Positions 8,333 through 16,312 of a DNA stretch of 64,000 nucleotides are shown in pieces (the stretch's first letter is position 1; each line of letters begins with the position of its first letter). Source of the stretch: Gammaproteobacteria bacterium (GTDB lineage Bacteria > Pseudomonadota > Gammaproteobacteria > Pseudomonadales > Azotimanducaceae). Both the position numbers and the translations under genes were made by a program. The stretch spans positions 372,001 to 436,000 of the forward strand of contig JAJFJZ010000013.1 of assembly GCA_021773565.1 (NCBI GenBank), read 5' to 3'. The notes under the pieces were generated by a model. The model ran no database searches and had not been told where the DNA came from. It saw only the letters and a list, made by a program, of their open reading frames with translations.

Positions 8333-10486
8333 CTAAAACTCTTTAGTGAATCTCACACCAAATTCACTGGCATCATTGGCTAGAATAACCAGAATGTAAT
8401 CACCAGTGTTCAGACGCGCCTGCTCGTAGCGCTCATTAGTGATGTTGTGTCCGTATAGTCCGACCAACCAGCTTTCGTCGGCTGAGCGATAACTAATATC
8501 AAAATTAATCAGATCACGGCTGTCTATTCCAGTTATACGACCTGGATCAGAGCTTGGCTCACCAAACATATCATCCCTGTATGAGTAATCAGCACGAACG
8601 GTCACCGAACCACCAGATTCCATAGGAATGGTTAGTACCGGGCTAATCGAAAATGTAAGATCGGGCGTCAATGGCGCAACAGCCACTGGATCGTCCACAT
8701 CCACATCGATATATCCAAGGGTGGTATTCAGGTAAAAATTCTCGGTAATCCTCCAGGAACCTTCCCACTCGATACCTGAAGAATCCTGGTCGACAATAAT
8801 ATTTACCGTATTAAAACCGGCACCCGCAGTGGTGCTAACCTGATAAGGCAGATCTTTATAGGTTGTATAAAAAGCCGCTATACTCATTTGAAGAGAACCG
8901 AACAATTCTCCCTTAATACCTACCTCATAGTTTACCGCAGTGATGTTATCCAGATCCTGGTCAAAACAATTTGGTGCTGTCACGTTACCCGGTTGAGTGA
9001 AATCCAGCGAACCAAACAAACAAAATGGTCGTGGATTAAACTGGCCTGATTGATAACCACTGGCGATAGTTCCATACACGGACATATTGTCATTCATTTG
9101 ATAGGTTGCTGAAATATCCCAGCTCACTTCATCAAAATTTTCAGAGGCAGAGCTTTGTATCAGACTAAAGATCAGATCGGTAAAGGCATCTTTCTCATCC
9201 TTGGTATAACGCAGACCAGCAGCGATGCGTAAATCTTCAGATGCGGCAAAGCCTACATTTGCATAGATTGCCTTACTCTTCAGACTCTGTCTGAGCAGTT
9301 CACTACCGCCCCCGGCGTTAAAGGTAAAGTTGGGTTGATTGTTCTTGCCGTCTTCCTCGAAGTAATACAGGCCGGATACAAAATCCCAGTTTTCGTAAGT
9401 ACCATTCAATTGCAGCTCAAAAGAGGTCTGGTCGGCAGATCCCCGCTCGCCAAAAGCAAGAAAATTGGTAGCAGTACTGTCGTCATCCAGACCTGCGGTG
9501 TAGTCTGACAGGCGCCTGCTGGCAATAAATTTGGTGTTGAGGTTATCGTCCATATCGTACTCGACAGTGATCGAAAAACCGTGAGACGAATTGTCCGTAT
9601 CAACCAGGTCCGCTTGTCCTGTGTTGTTGTCAAAACGCGATCCGACCTGCGCATTGGTCAACCCGGCACCTGCAGCAGCTCCGTTAGGTAACTCGTCAAT
9701 CAAAGTTGTGTAGGGATTGAGACCGTTATTTCCCTTATTACCATCGGCAGTAATCAACACGGAAAAATCTTCATTGGGCGTCCAGTAAAGACTGGCGCGG
9801 CCTGAAACGTCTTCCATCTCACCCACTTCAGTATTGGTCTCAACGTTATTGAAATCGCCAAGGCCATTACGGCGATTAAATGCACCTGATGCAGAAACCG
9901 CAACCGTATCGCTAAGCTTGAAGTTACCGTACAGCTGCCCATCAAGACGGCCTCGGGACCCAGCTTTTACCGAAATTCTGGACAGGTCTTCTTCGCCTGG
10001 TTTGCGACTGATAATATTTATCGCACCACCAATTGAATTACGCCCATATAATGTGCCTTGTGGACCACGCAATACTTCCACGCGATCGATGTTGGACAGA
10101 CTCCAGTTCTGGCCAACCTGGCGACCAAGATAGACACCATCTACATAAACACTTACACCCGGATCGGTTGTAATCAGGTGATCCTGCAAACCGATGCCAC
10201 GAATAAAAGCATTGGCCGAGCTGGTTTGACCGGCAGAAAAATTAGTCACGTTCAGGTTCGGCACATATTTACCGATATCCACAAGATTGGTAATACCCTG
10301 GGCTTCCATTCCTTCGCCAGTAAAGGCACTAATGGCCACGGGTACTTCGTAGATGCTCTGCTCACGTCGCTGAGCGGTCACTACAATTTCCTCAAATACA
10401 GGATCGTCTTCTGCAGCGATTGAATGCTGTGCTGGCATTACCATCATCGCTAGCAGCACACCGGCCATTGGCATACTTTTCTTCAT
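8333..10486 (-). CDS. TonB-dependent outer-membrane receptor
   Basis: A 717-residue outer-membrane active transporter. A signal peptide (cleavage after SIAA) is followed by a TonB box EEIVVTAQ and a plug domain (about 45-160) with ITNLVDIGKYVPNL, AFIRGIGLQD, VSVYVDGVYLGR and RGPQGTLYGRNSIGGAINI. A 22-strand barrel makes up the rest and ends in FGVRFTKEF, with the terminal Phe needed for barrel insertion. The family resembles the Sphingomonas-type receptors often used for uptake of unknown hydrophobic or complex organics rather than siderophores; no siderophore genes are near. GGAG lies 8 bases before the ATG. It faces a VOC/ABC importer gene set across about 180 bases, which suggests one uptake route. 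Substrate unknown. Confidence 0.93.
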   Translation of the reverse strand: MKKSMPMAGVLLAMMVMPAQHSIAAEDDPVFEEIVVTAQRREQSIYEVPVAISAFTGEGMEAQGITNLVDIGKYVPNLNVTNFSAGQTSSANAFIRGIGLQDHLITTDPGVSVYVDGVYLGRQVGQNWSLSNIDRVEVLRGPQGTLYGRNSIGGAINIISRKPGEEDLSRISVKAGSRGRLDGQLYGNFKLSDTVAVSASGAFNRRNGLGDFNNVETNTEVGEMEDVSGRASLYWTPNEDFSVLITADGNKGNNGLNPYTTLIDELPNGAAAGAGLTNAQVGSRFDNNTGQADLVDTDNSSHGFSITVEYDMDDNLNTKFIASRRLSDYTAGLDDDSTATNFLAFGERGSADQTSFELQLNGTYENWDFVSGLYYFEEDGKNNQPNFTFNAGGGSELLRQSLKSKAIYANVGFAASEDLRIAAGLRYTKDEKDAFTDLIFSLIQSSASENFDEVSWDISATYQMNDNMSVYGTIASGYQSGQFNPRPFCLFGSLDFTQPGNVTAPNCFDQDLDNITAVNYEVGIKGELFGSLQMSIAAFYTTYKDLPYQVSTTAGAGFNTVNIIVDQDSSGIEWEGSWRITENFYLNTTLGYIDVDVDDPVAVAPLTPDLTFSISPVLTIPMESGGSVTVRADYSYRDDMFGEPSSDPGRITGIDSRDLINFDISYRSADESWLVGLYGHNITNERYEQARLNTGDYILVILANDASEFGVRFTKEF

Positions 10487-10667
10487 TTTTCAGATCTCCA
10501 AATGATAAATATTTTTCGGTTCGTTTTTCATCATCCCCAAACCGCCTTATGATCAGCTAAAGTTGACCAAACGGACAGCATTCTCCACAATAATTGCTGC
10601 TTTCGCAAGTTGATCTCGAGCTCAAAAGGGGCATCTTGTAAATTTTATTTCGCACAGGAATGCCTGA

Positions 10668-11096
10668 ATGGTAATCGGAAAAAGCAAGGCTATCAGCGAC
10701 ATATGTCTGATGTGCCGTAATCTGGAAAAATCCATCGACTTCTATCAGCAATCGCTGGGATTTACATTGCGTAGACGCGCGGAAGGCTTTGCAGATTTCG
10801 AAACACAGGGCGTCGTGCTGGCATTGTGGGACATAAACCACTTCTGTGAACATGTCGGCTACAACACGCAGGACACCGCACCAGGAAGTCACAAGGTAAT
10901 GAATGCCATCGAGCTTTCCAGCTGCGAGGAACTTGACCAGCTGTACTGCGAACTAACCGAACGGGCTGTAACATTTATAAAAGCCCCGAAAAGCTACCCA
11001 TGGAACGCGTACTGTGCATACTTTAACGACCCGGACAACAATCTCTGGGAATTGTATTGCTGGATGGGCGACCCGAATGACTATCACACCTCCTGA
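10668..11096 (+). CDS. VOC-superfamily (glyoxalase/bleomycin-resistance fold) protein
   Basis: A single 142-residue VOC domain of two beta-alpha-beta-beta-beta units. The pattern ISDICLMCRNLEKSIDFYQQ is the typical first strand and helix, and FNDPDNNLWELYCW the last strand. Of the usual metal ligands, the first His is replaced by Asp (SDI) and the second-half His is not present in VMNAIEL, while the final Glu (WEL) is kept. The protein may therefore bind a ligand or an atypical metal rather than act as a standard glyoxalase or dioxygenase. Its last 20 bases overlap the start of the downstream binding-protein gene, implying coupled translation and a shared substrate. Confidence 0.8.
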   Translation: MVIGKSKAISDICLMCRNLEKSIDFYQQSLGFTLRRRAEGFADFETQGVVLALWDINHFCEHVGYNTQDTAPGSHKVMNAIELSSCEELDQLYCELTERAVTFIKAPKSYPWNAYCAYFNDPDNNLWELYCWMGDPNDYHTS

Positions 11097-12138
11097 AAAA
11101 CAATCCGGCAGCACTACGCGTCGCAAATTTGTATCTTCAGGCTTAAAGTCCATCGCAGGTGCGGGTGCCTTGCATGCTGGCCTGATTTCGCTAAACAGCA
11201 CTGCCAATGCAAAGGGTTTAACTGAGCTCACCGTTCAGTTTGACTGGTTAATGAGCAATGGTCAGCTCGGAGAAGTGGTCGCACTTAAGCGCGGATATTT
11301 TGCAGAAGAAGGATTAAGCGTTACTTTTAACCCCGGTGGCCCCAATGCCCAAACCATTCCCCCGGTGCTGTCTGGACGTGCCAACACCGGGCAATTTTCA
11401 GAATCCGGCCAGGCGATCGCAGCACATGGTAACGGCTTACCCATACGGATATTCGCGTGTGGTTTTCAACATGCACCCTTCGCATTTTTTTCACTCCCGC
11501 GTGCACCGGTACGTTCTCCACGTGACATGATAGGTAAGCGTATAGGCATACAGCCTACTGCGCGCTTCGTGCTGGATATGATTCTGGCTAAACATGAAAT
11601 CGACCCGTCCCAGCTGGATATATTGAGCATGGGATTCGATATGGGAGCACTCGTCACAGGTCAGCTGGACGTAGTAACCGGCTGGCAAACCAATACCAAA
11701 GCCCTGTCCATTCTGGGGCCCGAGCGAATTGATTTTTTACCTCAACAGGCGGGCATAGACTCCTATGCGAACGTCTATTTTGCTTCCATAAGAGACTTTG
11801 AGCGCAACAAGGCGGCGTTTACCGCATATCTGAGCGCAATTGCCCGGGGTTGGGGATGGGCATACCATAATCGGGAAGAATCCGTAGATATTCTGGTAGA
11901 TGCCTACCCCAACCTTGACCGCACAATAGAAAAAGCAACGGTAGACTTGATAATGAAGCTTGCCTTTACTGAAGAAACCGCACATGCCGGTTGGGGCACT
12001 TTTAACCAGGATAAACTCCAAACCCAGATCGATCTGTATACCAAACACGAACTCTTCAGAGGATCAGCGCCCGTTTACGAATCATTCGCTACACAAGAAA
12101 TACTCGAAAACACCAAACACGTACGTTTAAAGGCCTGA
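11077..12138 (+). CDS. ABC importer substrate-binding protein, SsuA/THI5-like, Tat-exported
   Basis: A periplasmic binding protein of the NMT1/THI5/SsuA class, about 353 residues. The leader contains TTRRKFVSSGLKSI, a twin-arginine export motif, followed by an Ala/Gly-rich hydrophobic stretch ending NANA-like at STANAKG. The binding fold shows LTVQFDWLMSNGQLGEVVAL, GYFAEEGLSVTFNPGG and IGKRIGIQPTARF, typical for this family. I chose ATG 11077, inside the VOC gene, because an upstream in-frame start at 11014 would put extra sequence before the Tat leader. Related proteins carry taurine, sulfonates, nitrate or thiamine/riboflavin precursors; sequence alone does not settle the ligand. Confidence 0.87.
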   Translation: MTITPPEKQSGSTTRRKFVSSGLKSIAGAGALHAGLISLNSTANAKGLTELTVQFDWLMSNGQLGEVVALKRGYFAEEGLSVTFNPGGPNAQTIPPVLSGRANTGQFSESGQAIAAHGNGLPIRIFACGFQHAPFAFFSLPRAPVRSPRDMIGKRIGIQPTARFVLDMILAKHEIDPSQLDILSMGFDMGALVTGQLDVVTGWQTNTKALSILGPERIDFLPQQAGIDSYANVYFASIRDFERNKAAFTAYLSAIARGWGWAYHNREESVDILVDAYPNLDRTIEKATVDLIMKLAFTEETAHAGWGTFNQDKLQTQIDLYTKHELFRGSAPVYESFATQEILENTKHVRLKA

Positions 12139-12169
12139 TCCTTAACTTATAAACATAGAGGACCTTGCA

Positions 12170-12943
12170 TTGAGCTTCGCGGTAGAAATAGACAGGCTTG
12201 GAGTTCAGTTTCCGGGTGAAAACAATCCAATCACAGCCTTTGAAGCGCTAAGCCTGAATCTCGCCGCAGGTAGCTTCACCACCATTATCGGGCCATCCGG
12301 TTGCGGAAAATCAACACTGCTGCGAGTTGTGGCAGATCTGCTGGAGCCCAGCCAAGGAATTATCAGGATCAACTCTGCAGCGCCGAAAATCGCACGCAAA
12401 AATCGGGATGTGGGTTTTGTATTCCAGGAGTCTACCACCCTCCCATGGCGCACAGTTATGGAAAACATACAATTACCCCTGGAAGTGGGCGGCTGGTCAA
12501 AATCACGCAGACAGGGTTACGCACCCGCAGGGCTACTGGCATTGGTGGGTCTCAGCGGTCGTGAGCAGGCCTACCCCCACGAGCTCTCCGGTGGCATGAG
12601 ACAGCGGGTTGCCATTGCCCGTGCGTTAGTTGCAAATCCCGATATCCTGTTGATGGACGAACCATTTGGCGCACTGGATGAAATTACCCGAGACCGATTA
12701 AACGACCAGTTGCTTGATATCTGGCGCGAAACCGGAAAAACCATTCTGTTTGTCACTCATTCTATTGAAGAAGCAGCATATCTGGGTCAAAAGGTTATTG
12801 TGATGGCTTCCAATCCCGGTGGCATATTTGATGTGATCAATCTCGAAGAGCAAAAACCCGAAAACAAGATAGACCGCTCGTGCGCGCAGTTTTTTAGCAT
12901 AAGTAGCAAACTTCGTACCGCATTGGGTGAGGCATCCCGATAA
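12170..12943 (+). CDS. ABC importer ATPase, SsuB/TauB-like
   Basis: The cytoplasmic ATPase of the SsuABC-type importer, 257 residues. It shows Walker A GPSGCGKST (about residues 42-50), Q-loop VFQESTTLPW, signature LSGGMRQR, Walker B LLMDEPFGALDE and switch VTHSIEEA, which is the nitrate/sulfonate/taurine branch signature. The start is TTG 12170, with AGAGGA 7 bases upstream. Its TAA overlaps the ATG of the permease by one base, so the two are translationally coupled. Confidence 0.94.
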   Translation: MSFAVEIDRLGVQFPGENNPITAFEALSLNLAAGSFTTIIGPSGCGKSTLLRVVADLLEPSQGIIRINSAAPKIARKNRDVGFVFQESTTLPWRTVMENIQLPLEVGGWSKSRRQGYAPAGLLALVGLSGREQAYPHELSGGMRQRVAIARALVANPDILLMDEPFGALDEITRDRLNDQLLDIWRETGKTILFVTHSIEEAAYLGQKVIVMASNPGGIFDVINLEEQKPENKIDRSCAQFFSISSKLRTALGEASR

Positions 12944-13698
12944 TGAATACGCGCAATAAAACATACATGGCGGTAGTCTGGCCGGTAGCAGGTGCTGTTT
13001 CGCTTCTGGTACTTTGGTGGCTGGTGATTGTGGTGTTTGATGTCGAAGAATACATCGCACCTACACCACTCGGAGTTCTAAAGGCGATTCAGGCAGATTT
13101 TTCTTTACTGATGTGGAACCTCCTGCCGACCATGACCGAAGCCATATCCGGTTTTTTGTTAGGTAACGGATTTGCGATATTGGTTGCCATCGCTTTTGTT
13201 CATTCCATGACCCTGGAGCGTATGTACTTCCCCATTGCAGTATTGTTTAACACCATTCCAATCATTGCGCTGGCACCTATTCTCATACACGTGCTGGGCC
13301 TGGGCATGGCCCCAAAAATAGCCATTGCTACCATTATCTGTTTCTTTCCAACCCTGGTGAATATGATTCGTGGATTTAGAGCCTGCTCTACCAATGAGCT
13401 GGAACTCATGCATGTACTGTCCGCATCGAGGCGCGAAATATTTTTCAAGCTGCGTCTTCCGCGCTCTTTGCCATTTTTATTTGCCTCGCTAAAGATTACA
13501 TCTACAACAGCCGTAATTGGCGCAATAGTTGGCGAATGGATTGGGTCGTCCCAGGGAATTGGCGCGCTGATAATTCAGGCTACATTTAATTACCGGATAG
13601 GTCTCTTGTATGCAGCCATTGTAGTGAGTTCATTATTTTCTCTACTATTATTCGCGTTGGTGGTACAGGCTGAAAAATACTTTTTGAAGTGGAACTAA
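12943..13698 (+). CDS. ABC importer permease, SsuC-like
   Basis: An inner-membrane permease of 251 residues with about six membrane segments. The EAA loop is ELELMHVLSASRREIFFKLR followed by LPRSLP. Conserved family features include IVVFDVEEYIAPTP near the N-terminus and GAIVGEWIGSSQGIGALI near the C-terminus. It completes the VOC/binding protein/ATPase/permease operon. The gene ends Lys-Trp-Asn-stop, and its last codons lie inside the left arm of the palindrome 13692-13758. Confidence 0.94.
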   Translation: MNTRNKTYMAVVWPVAGAVSLLVLWWLVIVVFDVEEYIAPTPLGVLKAIQADFSLLMWNLLPTMTEAISGFLLGNGFAILVAIAFVHSMTLERMYFPIAVLFNTIPIIALAPILIHVLGLGMAPKIAIATIICFFPTLVNMIRGFRACSTNELELMHVLSASRREIFFKLRLPRSLPFLFASLKITSTTAVIGAIVGEWIGSSQGIGALIIQATFNYRIGLLYAAIVVSSLFSLLLFALVVQAEKYFLKWN

Positions 13699-13758
13699 AA
13701 AGGGGTCAGGTTCAATTAATTGCGCAGCAATTAATTGAACCTGACCCCTTTTTAGTTC
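13692..13758. repeat. Perfect 32-bp palindrome of the GGGGTCAGGTTCAATTA type, copy 2
   Basis: Two perfect 32-base arms separated by 3 bases. The core is identical to copy 1 at 7225-7272 and is then extended inward (AATTGC) and outward (GAACTAA). Each arm contains the final Asn codon and the TAA stop of one of the two convergent genes, so both proteins end Asn-stop within the repeat. It would form a strong hairpin with a T-run in both directions and probably terminates both transcripts. Confidence 0.9.
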
Positions 13759-14330
13759 AAATCCGATATAAGGCTGAGCCTGGCTTCCTCAGAAACATTA
13801 ATGTTATAAGGCAACTCTTCGCTATCTATTCCCATAGCTAGACGTGCACCGCTTTTGAGCAAGCCACAGTTTTCAGAACCCAACTCAAAACGCAAAAAGT
13901 GCACCGCAGAAGTTTTCTCATCGTTGGAGCGTTCCAGATCTTCGTTTGCTATTGCATAGATCTTTTCAGCACCCGCAACTCTTGCCCACACCCTGTGCTC
14001 CACCCCAGGCATTCGCGTCAGTGCCACCTGGCGTTCCTCGACATCGGTATATTCTATTAACAGGGTTGCCTTCCAGTTTTCGCCATCCGGAATAAGCGGG
14101 TTGTAGGTGTCCAGTTCTTCCTGGATTTCCTTACCTTCAAAAATTTTTTCTGCTCGCAACATTTCCTGGATTTGGTACTGAATAGTCAACCTGTCTTCAA
14201 ACAACAGGGTGGCATGATCGCCAAGCGTGACGCGTCGTGGTTTCTTGTGTGCCATAACCTGCTTGCGAAATTCATCGCGCTGTTCGGCATACACCTCTAA
14301 CGACAGTAGAGATTCTCGTGTTATTTTCAT
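13752..14330 (-). CDS. DUF3501 family protein
   Basis: A 192-residue soluble protein of the DUF3501 family. Family hallmarks visible are LLSLEVYAEQRDEFRKQV near the start, HKKPRRVTLGDHATLLFEDR and TIQYQIQEMLRAEKI, then DGENWKATLLIEYTD. Its function is unknown. Family members recur beside a rubrerythrin and an Hdr/GlpC-like Fe-S protein, exactly as here, so a role in redox defence or Fe-S electron flow is a reasonable inference. ATG 14330 shares ATGA with the stop of the upstream Fe-S gene; a longer reading from 14423 lies inside that gene and is rejected. Confidence 0.88.
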   Translation of the reverse strand: MKITRESLLSLEVYAEQRDEFRKQVMAHKKPRRVTLGDHATLLFEDRLTIQYQIQEMLRAEKIFEGKEIQEELDTYNPLIPDGENWKATLLIEYTDVEERQVALTRMPGVEHRVWARVAGAEKIYAIANEDLERSNDEKTSAVHFLRFELGSENCGLLKSGARLAMGIDSEELPYNINVSEEARLSLISDLN

Positions 14331-15664
14331 ATGCCGTACGCCTTTTTCAGCATACTGATTGGATGCTGTGCTTCGCCCAAATCCTTTAATCCATGCTCTA
14401 TCATTCTTCCCGCCATGGGACAATCCGAGCCAAAAGTATCCGGCTCTATTTTTCGTACCCGATTCACAACCGGTCTGGCGATCTTCATTGCCTTGTCATA
14501 AGTTTCGCTCTTTACCGCATAGGTACCATCGTGACCCGAACACCGTTCTATGGAAACAACTTCAGTATCAGGCACCAGAGCCAAAAACGCCCGGGTTTTG
14601 GCACCAAAATTTTGTACCCGTTGGTGACAGGCGGCGTGATAGGCAACTTTTCCGAGGGATTGCCTAAAGCTGATATTAGCAAGGTCGTCCTTATATCTCA
14701 GCATCAGGTATTCAAAAGGATCAAAGAATGCCGTACTCAGTTTTTTGACATCTGTGTCGTCAGGAAACATAAGTGGCAGCTCCTGCTTGTACATCAACAC
14801 ACAGGAAGGAATCGGCGCAATAATGTCAAACCCTGAATTTATCGCGTTCAGAAATACCGGCAGATTAGCATCCTTCTGCTGTACCACCCTGTCCAGGTCT
14901 CCAAGTTCCAGTTTGGGCATGCCGCAACACCTGGCATCCGCAAGCAGCTCAACCTCTACCTGATTATGTCGCAATACAGCAACCAGATCTTCTACCAGGC
15001 GCGGTTCGTTGTGATTGCCATAACAGGTAATAAATAGTGCCACCTTCCCGGTGGTTCCCTTTCCTGCCTTTACTGTGGACCTGATCGCGCTCCCTACATC
15101 TTTACGTGCCCGTTTAACAAGGGTTTTCGAATGGAACACCGGAACCGGCGCATGTTCATGAACACCCAGGGTTTTGTCTGCGAGTTTGCGCAGAGATTTT
15201 GAGTTCACAGCGGCATTTGCGGCACCGGAGACCAGCGGTAAACTAAGGGTTTTGAACAGTGCGTCGGTAGACGTAAGAATGCGATCACGCCATTTTGATT
15301 TCTTCTCCTTAAACCCTACCGCCTTGGCGCGTAACATAAGATGCGGAAAATCCACCGCCCATTCGTGGGGGGGCAGGTAAGGACATTTGGTTTCTGCGCA
15401 TAGATCACACAAAAAACATTCTTCAACCACTTTGGGGTAATCAGTTTTATCAACGCCATCAACTTCCAGTGTTTCTGACTCATCAACCAGGTCAAACAGT
15501 GTCGGAAATGATTCGCACAAACTGACACAGCGTCGACACCCGTGACAAATATCAAAAACCCTTTCAAGTTCAGTATTCAGGGCATCGCGGTTATAAAATT
15601 CATCTGTCTGCCATTCAAGCGGCTGACGTTCTGGAGCTTGTAAATTGCCTTCTTTCATTTCCAA
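14327..15664 (-). CDS. Hdr/GlpC-like Fe-S protein (4Fe-4S pair plus CCG domains)
   Basis: A 445-residue soluble electron-transfer protein of the heterodisulfide reductase D/GlpC type. The N-terminus carries two Fe-S motifs, CHGCRRCVSLCESFP (about 40-54) and CFLCDLCAETKCPY (about 83-96). The C-terminal half has two cysteine-rich CCG-type regions: ADARCCGMPKLELG and the later YHAACHQR, CSGHDGTY and SDCPMAGRMIEHG. In this family such sites hold a non-cubane 4Fe-4S centre or bind quinone-linked partners. It is coupled by a 4-base overlap to DUF3501 and lies 70 bases downstream of rubrerythrin, past a terminator-like hairpin. Probably links electron carriers to peroxide or sulfur chemistry; direct substrate unknown. 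Confidence 0.9.
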   Translation of the reverse strand: MEMKEGNLQAPERQPLEWQTDEFYNRDALNTELERVFDICHGCRRCVSLCESFPTLFDLVDESETLEVDGVDKTDYPKVVEECFLCDLCAETKCPYLPPHEWAVDFPHLMLRAKAVGFKEKKSKWRDRILTSTDALFKTLSLPLVSGAANAAVNSKSLRKLADKTLGVHEHAPVPVFHSKTLVKRARKDVGSAIRSTVKAGKGTTGKVALFITCYGNHNEPRLVEDLVAVLRHNQVEVELLADARCCGMPKLELGDLDRVVQQKDANLPVFLNAINSGFDIIAPIPSCVLMYKQELPLMFPDDTDVKKLSTAFFDPFEYLMLRYKDDLANISFRQSLGKVAYHAACHQRVQNFGAKTRAFLALVPDTEVVSIERCSGHDGTYAVKSETYDKAMKIARPVVNRVRKIEPDTFGSDCPMAGRMIEHGLKDLGEAQHPISMLKKAYGI

Positions 15665-15688
15665 CCCTGCTTAATTTACCGGCAAACC

Positions 15689-15711
15689 AAAAAGGGGCCA
15701 GTTGGCCCCTT
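15689..15711 (-). terminator. Intrinsic terminator downstream of rubrerythrin
   Basis: On the minus strand a stem AAGGGGCCA/TGGCCCCTT with a tiny loop is followed by a short T-run and lies 24 bases after the rubrerythrin stop. It sits before the Fe-S protein gene on the same strand, so it may attenuate rather than fully separate the two genes. Confidence 0.75.
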
Positions 15712-15734
15712 CTCATTCTATCAAGCTGTGGAAA

Positions 15735-16151
15735 CTAGTCCATGGCATCCAGTGCTTTCTGAAAACGGTTGGCATGGGAGCGTTCAGCTTTTGCGAGCGT
15801 CTCAAACCAGTCGGCGATCTCATCAAATCCTTCTTCGCGCGCCTGCTTCGCCATTCCCGGGTACATATCAGTATATTCATGCGTCTCACCGGCAATGGCA
15901 GCTTTCAGATTATCTGCTGTAGGGCCAATGGGTAGCCCGGTGGCTGGATCACCTACTTCTTCCAAATATTCCAGGTGCCCGTGGGCATGTCCGGTTTCCC
16001 CTTCTGCAGTAGAGCGAAAAACTGCCGCGACGTCATTTTCACCTTCAATATCAGCCTTGGCTGCAAAATATAGATAACGTCGATTAGCCTGGGATTCGCC
16101 AGCAAAGGCATCCTTCAGGTTGTTTAATGTCTGGCTATCTTTCAGGTCCAT
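15735..16151 (-). CDS. Erythrin-type rubrerythrin family protein (no rubredoxin domain)
   Basis: A 138-residue ferritin-like di-iron protein. The four-helix pattern carries the expected ligands: [11 protein letters not shown] in helix 1, [14 protein letters not shown] (ExxH) in helix 2, [15 protein letters not shown] in helix 3 and [11 protein letters not shown] (ExxH) in helix 4. The C-terminal rubredoxin domain of classical rubrerythrin is absent, so an outside electron donor is needed; the Hdr-like Fe-S protein downstream is a candidate. Known relatives reduce hydrogen peroxide. It shares the strand with the globin-methyltransferase fusion upstream, and the 16152-16312 leader between them holds an unusual repeat. 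Confidence 0.92.
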   Translation of the reverse strand: MDLKDSQTLNNLKDAFAGESQANRRYLYFAAKADIEGENDVAAVFRSTAEGETGHAHGHLEYLEEVGDPATGLPIGPTADNLKAAIAGETHEYTDMYPGMAKQAREEGFDEIADWFETLAKAERSHANRFQKALDAMD

Positions 16152-16191
16152 GTGTATCTCTCTCTTTTGTTGACTGAGGGCTTCATAAGTT

Positions 16192-16257
16192 GGCTAAGGG
16201 TTCATTATGGGCCAAAGGTTCCTCTTTGGCCAAGGGCGTCTCCGCATTAGCCAATGG
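16192..16257. repeat. Four-copy degenerate GGCYAARGG repeat in rubrerythrin leader
   Basis: The 9-mers GGCTAAGGG, GGCCAAAGG, GGCCAAGGG and a weaker AGCCAATGG begin at 16192, 16210, 16228 and 16249, that is 18, 18 and 21 bases apart; weaker relatives may flank them. The array fills the gap between the globin-methyltransferase gene and rubrerythrin, about 35-100 bases upstream of the rubrerythrin ATG. It could be a multi-site operator or a decayed short repeat; function unknown. Confidence 0.6.
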
Positions 16258-16312
16258 TCATTATTTTAGGCAAGCGTTAACATGTCAAATTCTTAAGTGC
16301 CAAAACTTTCTT

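Noticed and set aside
10487-10667. Possible thiamine-type riboswitch before the VOC/SsuA-like operon
   Set aside because: No TPP box pattern or other known riboswitch core was seen, despite the THI5-like binding protein.
14331-14423. Upstream extension of the DUF3501 frame
   Set aside because: It lies entirely inside the Fe-S protein gene; ATG 14330 in an ATGA overlap fits the family start.
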